Shown in pieces: positions 54,248-63,680 of a DNA stretch of 64,000 bases (positions are counted from its first letter, which is position 1; each line of letters starts with the position of its first letter). The position numbers and the translations under genes are program-made. The stretch spans positions 186,001-250,000 of the forward strand of contig NW_026960609.1 in NCBI RefSeq assembly GCF_021018805.1, given 5' to 3'. Origin of the DNA: Prinia subflava (taxonomy: Eukaryota; Chordata; Aves; Passeriformes; Cisticolidae). The notes under the pieces are model-generated. The model did no database searches and was not told the DNA's origin. It worked only from the letters and a program-made list of their open reading frames with translations.

Positions 54248-54372
54248 ACCCTCTCCCCGTGAGTACCAACCTCCAGCCCCATTCCCATTCGCCTAGCTCA
54301 TTTTTAATTACAACCTGCGGGCCCTCCTCTAGTGCTCAGGTGGCCCAGTGCTTTTGAACAGGGCCGTTTGTT

Positions 54373-55361
54373 TCATCTCCCCTGGGGAATTGGTTCAGTG
54401 CTAGCAAGGCAGTTGCCAGCAGCCGTGTCTGGTCCCCTGGGGGAATGGCATTGGTGAAACCCTCTGACTTCGCCAACACTTGTATTCTGGTTTTGAGGGT
54501 TCAGTTTGCTCGCTCCACTATGGCCTGACCTGTGGAATTGTATGGAATGCCCTGCACTAGAGTGATGCCCCACTTTGAGGCGAATTCTTTCACCAGTTTG
54601 GAGATGAAATTGGAGCCATTGTCAGTTTTAATTTGCTTGGGGATACCAAGCCATGCCATGGCTGTCAGCCAGTACTGGATTGTGGCCTTAGAGTTAGTTT
54701 TGGGGTGCTCTGTGGCTACAATCACTCTGCTGTAGGTGTCCACCGTCACTGGCAGCCATGCTCTGGGCTTCAGCAGTTGACATAAAGTGAAGTCCGACTG
54801 CCAGATTTCTGAAGCTTTGAGACCTCTTGGGTTGACCCCACTGGTCCACAGGGGTGACTTCTGGCAATGAGGGCAGGTGGCCACTGCATGCTTTGTGTCT
54901 GCTGCCGAGATCCTGCATCTTTTTGCCAGCGCTTTCGCTCCGATGTGGAGCGACTCGTGCAGTTGACGAGCTTCCTGCAGTGTCCACACTCCCTTTGCCG
55001 CGGCGTCTGCTTTGTCGTTGCCAGTCTGGAAGAAGCCCTTGACTGGGTTGTGACTGTTGACATGAATGACAGACACGGTGCCCTGTCGTGAGGAGAGCAC
55101 TTCTTCAAGCATTGTGGCGGCTGCAGATGTTGACACACCTGGCCCTGACATGGCCAGGCAGAGCCTTGCCATGAATATAGAGTCCGTTACGATGTTGAGA
55201 TGTTCCTCTTGGAAGAGTCTGCATGCCAAGACCACAGCTGCTGCTTCCAGTTGTTGCACAGACAGTGTGGGGTCGCAAGCTTTGACACAATGCCATTGTT
55301 CTCCTGCCTGCCACACCGCTGCCGCGGTGGAAGTCATGGAGGAGGCATCTGTGAAGATCAT
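54373..55361 (-). pseudogene. pol: ERVK-A RNase H and integrase
   Basis: ORF 55361-54501 shows all four acidic RNase H positions (F-T-D-A-S, Q-L-E-A-A, V-T-D-S-I, K-A-D-A-A), then an integrase zinc finger (C-P-H-C) and the catalytic triad: I-W-Q-S-D-F, K-T-D-N-G-S and I-V-E-R-A. It stops soon after the Glu; the C-terminal domain continues in another frame (54573-54373). It is separated by a frameshift from the reverse-transcriptase ORF upstream. Confidence 0.87.
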
Positions 55362-55502
55362 TGGTCCTGGCCTTTGGTGGCAGGTCTATGTCAACAATGG
55401 TCAGTAGCTGAGTCCAAGGTGGTCTGGAGGCATAGCAGATTTCTCCTCCGAAGCCAGTGAGGGCAAGGGCCAGGTGCTCCGATGCTGCGGTTGACTCCGT
55501 GG

Positions 55503-56160
55503 TCAGCTGCTTGCGGAAGGGAAGGTGGATTCTTTCGGCTCGGTTCCCAGGTGTTTCAAGGAGAGTTTCCTGCCTTTCATGATGAGGTTGGCGATGCATT
55601 CGACTCCCGGGGAAAATGCACGAGCTGGTCTTCTGAGGACCACCCATTGGATGGGCTGGGACTTCTCAGAAGGTCCTTGGTCCAGTGCTCCCACTCCTCC
55701 CTTCGGTGTAAAGTGGACATACAGATCGAGGGGCACGCCTGGGTTCCACCTGGCAAGTGTGCCAGTAGACATCTGATGTTCGATGAAATCGAGGGAGCTC
55801 GCTGCTTGTGGCGTCAGCTCCTTGGGTTCCCAGGGGTGCTTTCCTTTCAGGAGGTCATATAAGGGGTCCATGACCTCGGGAGGGATCAGGATGATGTTGC
55901 GGAGCCACTGCAGAGATCCTACAAGTCGCTGCATGTCATGGAGCGTCCTGATGTCTCGGTGGACCCTCACCTTGGGAGGGGTCACGTAGGAGTTTGTGAT
56001 CCCCACCCCCAGGAAAGTCACACAGGGTCCTCTTTTGATCTTCGCACTCGCGATCTCAAAGCCGTTGGCCTGGAGAGTTTCTGTGATTGTGGACACTAAG
56101 TGATCTACTTGGCTTGCTGATGGTGCAGCAATGAGGATGTCATCCATGTATTGAATGATA
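55503..56160 (-). pseudogene. pol: ERVK-A reverse transcriptase, catalytic box onward
   Basis: It begins at the catalytic Y-M-D-D-I-L-I-A-A and continues through palm end, thumb and connection (R-L-V-G-S-L-Q-W-L, P-K-E-L-T-P-Q-A). Everything N-terminal to the catalytic box is replaced by ERVK-B sequence at 56161. Confidence 0.85.
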
Positions 56161-56162
56161 AT

Positions 56163-57599
56163 TTAATAATTGAATGACAATTTAAACTGATTACCACTGT
56201 TAAAATGACGTACCACAGGTGGATTCATGTTTTCAAATGAACAATTCAGAAAATTGATGGTAAACATGGCTTTGCAGAGCTTCTGCTGTGGAGTCATCCA
56301 CGAAGCCGAGGTGTTCTGCCTAGCCAAAACCTGTTTGAGAGTCTGGTGTGCACGCTCAATCACAGCTTCACCTGTGGGAGAGTGAGGGATGCCAGTTTTA
56401 TGCTCCACTCCCCACTGCTGGACAAAGTCCAGGAACTCCTTGGACACATACGCTGGACCGTTATCAATTTTGATTGTTTTTGGAATTCCCAACACTGTAA
56501 AAGCTTGCACTAGGTGCTGCTTGGCATGTATGTATTTTTCTCCTGCATGGGCAGAGGCATACACTGCACCTGAATATGTGTCAATGCTCACATGAACATA
56601 TTTGAGGTGACCGAAACTAGGAATGTGTGTGATGTCTGTCTGCCATACCTCACAGCTGCCCAGGCCCCTGGGGTTAACTCCCATGCCCATCAATGGCATG
56701 GCCTGGAGCTGGCAGTTTGGACAGGTACCCACGATGGCTCGAGCCTGGCTCTGTGTTAGCTGGAATTGTCGGACCAGAGCCGGCACATTTTGGTGGTAGT
56801 GTTGGTGACTCAGTTTTGCCTGTTGGAAGACATCAGGGAGATGTGCCTTTTCAACTGGTGCTGCAAGGGAGTCTGCCTGGCGATTCCCCTCTGCGATCTC
56901 ACCTGGCAAATCAGTGTGTGACCTCACATGCATCACGTAAAACGGGTGCTGTCGATGAGAAACCAAATAAATTAGCTTTGAAAGCAACCTGAAGAGATGT
57001 TCATTCTCTATTTCTTTGAGCACAGCCTGCTCCGCTGTGGAACCTACTCCCGCCACATAGGCAGAGTCGGTTACCAAATTGATTGGTTCTGAGAACTTCT
57101 CAAAAGCTCTTACCACTGCCGCCAGTTCAGCCACTTGGGGGGATCCCTCCACAAACTCAACATCAGGTTCCCAATGCTGAGTCCGTGGGTTCCTCCAAGT
57201 CATCACTGACTTGTTGGAAGCCCCCGATGCATCTGTGAAGACTGTGAGAGCTTTGAGTGGTCTCCGACTCCTTTTCTCACGAGGAATGAGGTGGACTTCC
57301 TCACTGAACAACTTGTGGGACGGGGCATGGACTGATATTTGTCCCTTGTAGCTGTCCAGAGATAACTGGAGACTGGCATTACTCTGCAGCAAATGCTCAA
57401 ACATCTCTTTGGTCAGTCTCTCAGGAGAGTTCTTTCCCTCCTCTGAAAGTCTGACCGGGAGGTGAATACATGCAAAGTCACAACCTGCCAATTCACACAA
57501 TCTTACCCTGGCCTTCCGAATCAGCTGAGCCATCAGCTCCTGTGGCTCTGTGATGGTCTTGGATCTTTGGTGAGAGAGGAAGACCCACTCTATGATCAA
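56163..57599 (-). CDS. pol: ERVK-B RNase H and integrase
   Basis: This 478-codon open frame includes the reverse-transcriptase connection end, RNase H (F-T-D-A-S, A-E-L-A-A, V-T-D-S-A, Q-A-D-S-L) and integrase with an HHCC finger (H-Q-H-Y-H-Q-N ... C-P-N-C) and the triad in W-Q-T-D-I-T, K-I-D-N-G-P and V-I-E-R-A. The C-terminal DNA-binding domain is cut off by the junction at 56161. The domains present look catalytically intact as sequence. A frameshift separates it from the polymerase ORF upstream. Confidence 0.87.
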   Translation of the reverse strand: MIIEWVFLSHQRSKTITEPQELMAQLIRKARVRLCELAGCDFACIHLPVRLSEEGKNSPERLTKEMFEHLLQSNASLQLSLDSYKGQISVHAPSHKLFSEEVHLIPREKRSRRPLKALTVFTDASGASNKSVMTWRNPRTQHWEPDVEFVEGSPQVAELAAVVRAFEKFSEPINLVTDSAYVAGVGSTAEQAVLKEIENEHLFRLLSKLIYLVSHRQHPFYVMHVRSHTDLPGEIAEGNRQADSLAAPVEKAHLPDVFQQAKLSHQHYHQNVPALVRQFQLTQSQARAIVGTCPNCQLQAMPLMGMGVNPRGLGSCEVWQTDITHIPSFGHLKYVHVSIDTYSGAVYASAHAGEKYIHAKQHLVQAFTVLGIPKTIKIDNGPAYVSKEFLDFVQQWGVEHKTGIPHSPTGEAVIERAHQTLKQVLARQNTSASWMTPQQKLCKAMFTINFLNCSFENMNPPVVRHFNSGNQFKLSFNY

Positions 57600-58638
57600 G
57601 AGTGAATTCGATCCATTGGAAAATCAAACCATGCAGATGTGGTAATTTTCCTAGAACAATGAACTGGAAAGGCACCTTTGGCTCACATCGGTGAGCCTGT
57701 CTCTCTGACAAGGCTTTTTGTACCTTTTCGATTGCTGTCTTCGCCTCTGGGGTCAGCTCCCTGGGAGACATCAGCTCCTTCTCCCCCTTCAATAAATTGA
57801 AGAGGGGTTCTAGATCTTGATTTGTGAGGCCTAGCCAGGGTCTTACCCAATTCAAAGACCCACACAGGGAGTGGAGATCTGCTAGAGTTTTTGGATTGCA
57901 ACCAATTTCTAGGCTCTGTGGGACAACAGTCCTTGCAGTGATTTGCAAGCCCAGGTATTTCCAAGGTGGCATCCTTTGAACCTTGTCCTCCTGTAATTGA
58001 AATCCAGCAGAGGTTAAAACTTTAATCACTAGGTAGAGCGTGTGTTGGAGTATAGAGTCATTGGGGCCACACACTAGCACATCATCCATGTAGTGAAGGA
58101 TGATGGCTTCTTTTCTCTGTGCGCGTATTAGAGACAGTAATGAGGCTACATATTGTTGGCATATGAAAGGACTCGATTTGAGACCCTGGGGAAGGACCCT
58201 CCAGTGATAACGCTTCATTGGGGCCTGTCTATTAACAGTGGGAACTGAGAAAGCAAACCATGGGACATCTTCGTGGTGCAATGGAATTTGGAAGAAACAG
58301 TCCTTGATGTCTAAGACAGCCAATTTCCAATCTCGAGGGAGCATTGTTGGAGTGGGCATCCCTGGTTGGAGAGGTCCCATGTCTTCTACTATTTTATTAA
58401 TTTCTCGTAGATCATGGAGCAACCTCCACTTGTCCTTTCCCAGTGTCTTTATTACAAAGACTGGGGAATTCCAGGGGCTTGTTGTCTCCACAATATGTCC
58501 CTGAGCCAATTGCTCTTCCACAAGTTTTTCCAGCGCCTTGAGTTTTTCTTTACTCAAAGGCCACTGTGCTACCCATCTGGGGGTGTTTTCCAACCACTTT
58601 AACTTTTGGGTAGGGCACTCCACAGTGGCTATTTGCAA
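57493..58638 (-). CDS. pol: ERVK-B reverse transcriptase
   Basis: The 381-codon frame covers fingers, palm and thumb: P-V-F-V-I-K, W-R-L-L-H-D-L-R, V-L-D-I-K-D-C-F-F, L-P-Q-G and the catalytic Y-M-D-D-V-L-V, then W-K-Y-L-G-L. Its frame is lost near 57600, where the connection continues in the overlapping downstream ORF, consistent with a small indel. It overlaps the protease ORF by 10 bp in another frame, as at a betaretroviral pro-pol frameshift site. Confidence 0.88.
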   Translation of the reverse strand: MQIATVECPTQKLKWLENTPRWVAQWPLSKEKLKALEKLVEEQLAQGHIVETTSPWNSPVFVIKTLGKDKWRLLHDLREINKIVEDMGPLQPGMPTPTMLPRDWKLAVLDIKDCFFQIPLHHEDVPWFAFSVPTVNRQAPMKRYHWRVLPQGLKSSPFICQQYVASLLSLIRAQRKEAIILHYMDDVLVCGPNDSILQHTLYLVIKVLTSAGFQLQEDKVQRMPPWKYLGLQITARTVVPQSLEIGCNPKTLADLHSLCGSLNWVRPWLGLTNQDLEPLFNLLKGEKELMSPRELTPEAKTAIEKVQKALSERQAHRCEPKVPFQFIVLGKLPHLHGLIFQWIEFTLDHRVGLPLSPKIQDHHRATGADGSADSEGQGKIV

Positions 58639-59477
58639 AAATCCTGGGGTGTTTTAGGAATGACCAGTTGGACTCCCCACTGGGACATGGTGTCCCTCCC
58701 CCACAGTGGGGCCTTATAATCTGCTACGAAAGGACGGACATTCACCACCTTTCCGTCAGGTCCCTCAATGTGCACCATGTTTTTCGAAATCCTTGCCATT
58801 GTGATTCCTCCTATGCCCTGAAGTTTGCCAGCCACAGGTTGTAATTCCCAGTTCGAAGGCCACATGCTTTGCGGCACTACGGTTATGTCCGCGCCTGTGT
58901 CGAGTATCCCCGCCACTAGGAGGCGCTCTGACCCACAAGTAATGTTGCATGCCATAGAGGGTTTAGGTTCTCCCACCACTTCTGTCCAGTAGACCTCTGG
59001 TGATTTACTGTCTGCTGTGATCTCTGCTGGAACCGGAATGGCTTGGGCAAGAATTTGCCCCTCTACCAGATAAAAGGGTGGGTGCATACAGCGAGCCAAC
59101 ATGAGGCCTATTATTTTTCCCTTAATGGTCATGGGAGCTATCTCAATTTCCAAGGGTGTGTGTGCTGTGTCCCCAATAACAAAATACTCACTGTCCAATC
59201 CCATGTGGTAAACCGTCAGGTCCTGTGAGATGTTAGACAGGTCAGCTGTTATAACCATCCACTCAGTAGATCTGAAATGAAAACCTTTGGTAGTTACAAG
59301 TCTAAAACGGCCTAGTGGCTGCCCAACCTTGTTAGTTGAGCATTTAACATTTACATTTTTCTGCACCCCCACACCCTGTGACCTGCCCTCCCCCTTTTTC
59401 TTTAAGAGAGAGGCTTTTGCCAATGTGAGTCCCGCTATATTTATATCTTTGCGCGTTGTAGTATTAACAGCTGGCAC
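58629..59477 (-). CDS. pro: ERVK-B dUTPase-like domain and protease
   Basis: The 282-codon open frame has an N-terminal part with E-G-Q-I-L-A-Q-A-I near residue 140, resembling dUTPase motif 4 only loosely; other dUTPase motifs are not clear, so the domain is degenerate or divergent. The C-terminal 100 residues are the protease, with active site I-L-D-T-G-A-D-I and a glycine-rich end including G-R-D-T. Betaretroviruses place these two domains together in Pro. Confidence 0.8.
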   Translation of the reverse strand: MPAVNTTTRKDINIAGLTLAKASLLKKKGEGRSQGVGVQKNVNVKCSTNKVGQPLGRFRLVTTKGFHFRSTEWMVITADLSNISQDLTVYHMGLDSEYFVIGDTAHTPLEIEIAPMTIKGKIIGLMLARCMHPPFYLVEGQILAQAIPVPAEITADSKSPEVYWTEVVGEPKPSMACNITCGSERLLVAGILDTGADITVVPQSMWPSNWELQPVAGKLQGIGGITMARISKNMVHIEGPDGKVVNVRPFVADYKAPLWGRDTMSQWGVQLVIPKTPQDFCK

Positions 59478-59488
59478 GCGCTGTAAAT

Positions 59489-61244
59489 TCAGTTTTTTTG
59501 TTTGTGGGATTTCTTCTGCTTCTGGGTCTGAGGGCAGGTTCTGGCGAAGTGTCCTGGTTTCCTGCAGCGGAGGCAGATGATACGCTGCAGCTGGTCTGGT
59601 GGCATTGGTTGCCTGCTTGGGTTTGGTCCCGCAGGAGCTGTATGCTGTGGGTGTGTAGGTCCAGGATTTCTTTCAGATGCGCAGAACATTTCTGCCCCTC
59701 TGGAACAAGCTTCTATCATCTGGGACAGAGTAGGCGGAGGTTCTAGGGGAAGGCTAAGAATAATTCTACAGCAGGTCTCATTAGCATTCCTTTGAGCCAT
59801 CTCTTTGATCAGCTCTGCCTGCACCACGGGATCTGGTACTTGTTGTTCCACCTGTGTCCTCAGACAATCAACAAACTGCAAGAAATTCTCTGTAGCAAAT
59901 TGTTTAACATTGACATAACTTCCTTTCCCTTCCATTGTTGGTAGCTGATAAGACATTTCCTCTGCTACATTGCTAATCCTAAGTAAAATTGGTTTGGATA
60001 ACACTCGAGTTTCTTTCTCTGGGCAAGTCCAGGCACCTTCACCACAGAGATGTTCAAGTGTAATGTCATGTCCCTCAGTGTCTTTAGCTGTATTAGGGTT
60101 TTGCTGAATCTCCTGTAAAATTGTTCTTAAAGCTCTTTTCCACATATTGTCCCACAGATCATACTCTGAGGGAGATAACAGACATCTGAATAAGTCCTTG
60201 ATATCACTGGGAACCATTTCATTAGAATCAAATGTGGCTCTAAACATACTATTAAAAATTGCACTGTTTCTGCCAAACTCACGCTGGACTTTACAGAGTT
60301 CTTTCTTATCTTGGTAGGAAAGTGGCTGGTATTGCCTGGATCCTTGCTTTCTACCAACATATGTAACAGGAGCAACAGAGAAAATGTGTTCATCTGCATT
60401 TGCCAAGGGTCTGGAAACTGCTGCTGGTCCATCAGTGTCTGGGGACACTGGGGTTACAGCGTTTGCAGTCCCTTGGGGGTTGGGAAGAGGAGGCATTCTC
60501 TCTCCGTGCTGGCTCGGCAGCCCAGGCTGTCCCCCTCCCCCCGCCGTGAGGCAATCACACCCCCCACCGTGGCTGCAAGGGGAGGGGGGGCCCGTCCCCC
60601 TCTCTGCTGCCACGGCAGCTGGGAGGGAGGCAGGGGGAGGGGGGGTCGGGCGGGGCTGCCAGAGGGCAGAAGGGATTGGTCTGGGGATTGGCACAGGGAT
60701 AGGGGGTGGGGGCAGGGGGTAGGGGGGAGAAGGGGTTGTGGGAAGAAGGTCAGAGCACATGGGAGCCGCCATTATTATCGGCCACGTGGAGAGTGACCCC
60801 GAGGGGATCTGCAGCATGGCAGGAGCCCTGGGGCAGCACTGCACCCCCAAAGGAGTCTGTCGGAGAGAAACTTGCTGTGTTAAAAGGGTGCCGGGAGAAT
60901 GGTAAGCCAGGATATAAAGGAGGGTCAGAGAGAGGATTACATGGGGGAAGTTCATGCTGCTGGCTAGGTTTGTTTAACTCTAGAAGATGCTTACGAGCTT
61001 GCAAAAATATGGGAATAAATAAAGAAGCAGCGTGATCATTATTCTGTACTTTTTCTGTAATAACATTACCCACGTGGTCCCAGAAAAAAACAGTATCGAT
61101 CTGTAACAAATCAGCTTCTGTGAATTCATTTTCTAGCCAGCGAACAAATTTTTTCTGCAGCCTTTTGGAAATTTTAACACTGATTGAAAGATCTTGAAGC
61201 TGTTTTAATACACTCTTTTGATGAACAGATAGCTGAATGCCCAT
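59489..61244 (-). pseudogene. gag: ERVK-B gag, one frame break
   Basis: ORF 61244-60750 begins M-G-I-Q-L-S, an N-myristoylation-type start, and has a matrix-like helical domain of about 90 residues. ORF 60955-59489 carries a Pro-rich region (around 60740-60560), capsid and one zinc knuckle C-L-R-C-R-K-P-G-H-F-A-R-T-C before a Lys-rich end. The capsid major homology region has Cys where Arg is usual. The two ORFs overlap in different frames near 60750-60955, so one indel separates matrix from capsid. Confidence 0.83.
60530..60750 (-). other. GC-rich proline-coding stretch in ERVK-B gag
   Basis: Long G and C runs encode the Pro-rich linker between matrix and capsid. The gag frame break lies at or just upstream of its edge, which fits slippage in this tract. 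Confidence 0.6.
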
Positions 61245-61880
61245 AATTTGATATTTCTGAAAGCTATTTGTTCAAATCCACCCTCCGGATGCTACAGACA
61301 GCTGTATAACTCCTGTTTTTCCTATATCCAGAGAAAACAGGCAGGGAAAACTCCGGGGCTGCGGTCGCGTATGTGCGCCGTTTCTCCAGCCCCGGTGGCA
61401 CCGGGGGGGTTCTGCAGCCTTGCTTGTCTGATGGGGTACGTGCCCAGGCCGGGGTTTCTCCGAAAAATACGGCTCCCTGGGCGGAGCGGCTCCAGGGGGC
61501 CGTCAGACCGAGGCTGTCGGAAACAAAAGAAAAAAAATAAAAAAATATCCTAGCCGCTGGGTCCTAGAGTCCACCCGCTTACTATACTCCCAAAGGTAAA
61601 AATCACTCCCTCCCAGTTTGGAGGTTATTCCCGGGGTAACAGCCAAACGGAGGCATTTACTTGATCTGTGGGAGTATAGTGCTTAATCAGGAGCAACCAA
61701 AGGTCCTGCCTTAAGCTCACTCGTGACTGGGCGAAAAATCACAAGCTACAAGCTTATCCCTACCCACTTATAGCAACAGAATGTGGCCAAAGTGGCTAGG
61801 GTAGTTGAACATCTCAAAAAGCTTCTGATACCCCGTAACTGGGTCCCCAGCTCCGCATGGGTTTTGAGAAATTAGTCAAA
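61245..61880 (-). other. ERVK-B untranslated leader
   Basis: Over 600 bp between primer site and gag ATG with no recognised ORF. Probably contains splice donor and packaging sequences. Confidence 0.5.
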
Positions 61881-61895
61881 CCCACTTGAGCGCCA
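61881..61895 (-). other. Primer-binding site, tRNA-Lys-like
   Basis: On the - strand TGGCGCTCAAGTGGG lies two bases after the LTR end and resembles the tRNA-Lys1,2 primer site with mismatches. Confidence 0.65.
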
Positions 61896-61897
61896 AC

Positions 61898-62224
61898 TGA
61901 TAAATAAATCCTCCTTTAATTCCCTTAAGGGTCTAAGCTAGCTCAGTCCTTCTCAGGCCTTGGAGGAATATATCAGGAGACAGGAAAAAGGATTCAAAAG
62001 AGGCTCTCACCCTTAGCTGCAGTAAGATGTTTATTTCCAGATGGTGTCCGGGGAAAGAGAGGGTGTCCCCAGAGGGACAGGGTATTTTCTCAGGACTTCT
62101 GAGGGTGGGGCAAGCTGGCACACAGCCAACGGGGGTCAGAAAGGGAAGGAAGGGTCAGTCTACATGACACGAGCTCTAGGGGTCCCTGAGGGGGGAGAAA
62201 CCATTCCCACAGGGGAATGTAACA
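61898..62224 (-). repeat. 5' LTR of ERVK-B
   Basis: 327 bp, TGTTACATTC to TTTATCA on the - strand, with AATAAA near 62035. Its outer edge at 62224 meets ERVK-A protease coding sequence. Confidence 0.83.
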
Positions 62225-62803
62225 GAGTGTTATAGCTACTAACTGGGTGCTTCTCCACGCCCGGGTCTTCCCTCTCACTCCGTTCAGTGGGGGTACTTCT
62301 TTAAATTGCCAATGCCGGGGCCAATATGCTTGTGGGATGATTGAACAATCAGATCCTGTGTCCCCCCAAAACTGAAGCCCTATGACGTGGGGGTCCCGGC
62401 TGCCATAAACACGGCATGTTCCCCAAATCATCAGGGACTCCTTCCATATTTTCATGGCCAGGGCCACCCAGGGGTCCCGCTCTGGGGCGACTCCTGCTGG
62501 CCCTGTGGTGCAGGCGCTGCTTGCGGCGGCAGTGGGTACGAAGGCACCGCTGGCGGTATTGTAAAATTCTGTAAATGTGTGGCTGTCGAGGGTGGAAAAC
62601 CGGCTATCCCCTGTGGGGCATGGGGTATGAGGGTTCCCCGCCCAACTGGGGGTTGGCATAGATGGGCCGCCTTGCCTTCGCAGTGGGAGGAGGCTGGGTG
62701 CGGCCCACACGCCCCCTCCCTTTCCTGTTTCCCTGAGGCCGGGACTTGCAGTCTTTGACAAGGTGCCCCTTCTTCCCACAGCCCCAGCAGGGCCCTCTCG
62801 CAC
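62225..62803 (-). pseudogene. pro: ERVK-A protease region, 3' end lost
   Basis: ORF 62803-62090 contains F-W-G-D-T-G-S-D-C-S-I-I-P (around 62340), a D-T-G-S active site, then reads into ERVK-B LTR after 62225. The N-terminal part is Pro/Ser-rich. It overlaps the nucleocapsid ORF in another frame, the usual gag-pro arrangement. Confidence 0.8.
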
Positions 62804-62874
62804 GTGCTTGGAGCGGGGGCTGGGGACAGCTCACTGCGATGTGGCCTGCCTGGCCACATTTGAAGCATGCCATT
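62604..62874 (-). pseudogene. gag: ERVK-A nucleocapsid with two zinc knuckles
   Basis: Two CCHC knuckles are complete: C-F-K-C-G-Q-A-G-H-I-A-V-S-C and C-W-G-C-G-K-K-G-H-L-V-K-D-C, followed by a basic tail. These bind genomic RNA. The upstream end was cut by the solo LTR at 62875. Confidence 0.88.
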
Positions 62875-63680
62875 TGTTGGGGGTTAGATTTGTTCTTTTT
62901 CTTCTCACAGAATTTTTTCCCATAAGTTTCCAAGAAGCCTTTATGACTACTTAGAACAAAAGGGAGTACTTGGAGGACATGGCAGCACAAGGCTACACCT
63001 ATTGTTTTTGAGTCCCTGGGAGTGTCCCTCAGAGGGGAGAGATGATGAGCTTTGGGAAAGGCAAAAAGACAGCTGGGGGAGGGCAACTCGCTCTCAGCAC
63101 CGAGGAGGACAGTCAGGCTGCCCCTCGCTGCAGGAAGAGTTCACGGCCATCACTCTGCCTCTGCCTCGTCCTGGGAAATCTATCGTCATCTGCTCCTGTA
63201 CCCAGGAATCCTGAGCTTGCCTTCTCCAGCCCTCCCCCCACCGCCGCTGCTTCTTCGGAGCTTTGAGGTTCCCCTGCTACTCTGTAGCCCTGCACTGACC
63301 AGCCCTGCCGGGACACCCCTGCTGCTCCAGCTACCAGCGCAGAGCTCCCCATCTCTTCCACCGGCCTGGGACTTTCCACCCTTCCAGCTCAGCCTCTCGG
63401 AGTCCTGCAGGGGCGCCGAGATCAAACTGCCCCGGGCTTTCTGTGAAAGCCCTCAAGGTTCTTGGTTCTGTTTATTATTGATGCTGTAGTTGTTGTTTGT
63501 TTGTTGTTTTGTCATATATACTAGTAAAGAACTGTTATTCCTATCCCCATACCTCTCTCTGAAAGCTCCTTTAATTTTTTTTAAAAATTAGAATAGTTTG
63601 GAGGGAGGGGATTTGAATTCTCCACCTCTAGAGAGGTCCTGCCCCCTTCCTAGCAGATATCTGTCTTTCAAACCAAGACA
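62875..63680 (+). mobile_element. Solo LTR in ERVK-A gag, TSD CCATT
   Basis: It starts TGTTGGGGG and ends AAACCAAGACA; 806 bp; flanked by CCATT at 62870-62874 and 63681-63685. Same family as 25725-26552. Confidence 0.9.

Larger units (their letters stand above)
56161..62224 (-). mobile_element. ERVK-B: gag-pro-pol betaretrovirus-like ERV, 3' end lost
   Basis: On the - strand it has a 5' LTR (62224-61898), primer site, 0.6-kb leader, gag, dUTPase-like/protease, reverse transcriptase, RNase H and integrase. It stops inside the integrase C-terminal region at 56161, directly against ERVK-A reverse transcriptase; no 3' LTR is present. A later deletion removed its 3' end together with ERVK-A's protease end and fingers. 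It is the most complete pol in the window, with few frame breaks. Confidence 0.87.

Noticed and set aside
54854..55460. Several + strand ORFs of 60-110 codons opposite ERVK-A integrase
   Set aside because: Antisense shadows of the pol gene with no independent support.
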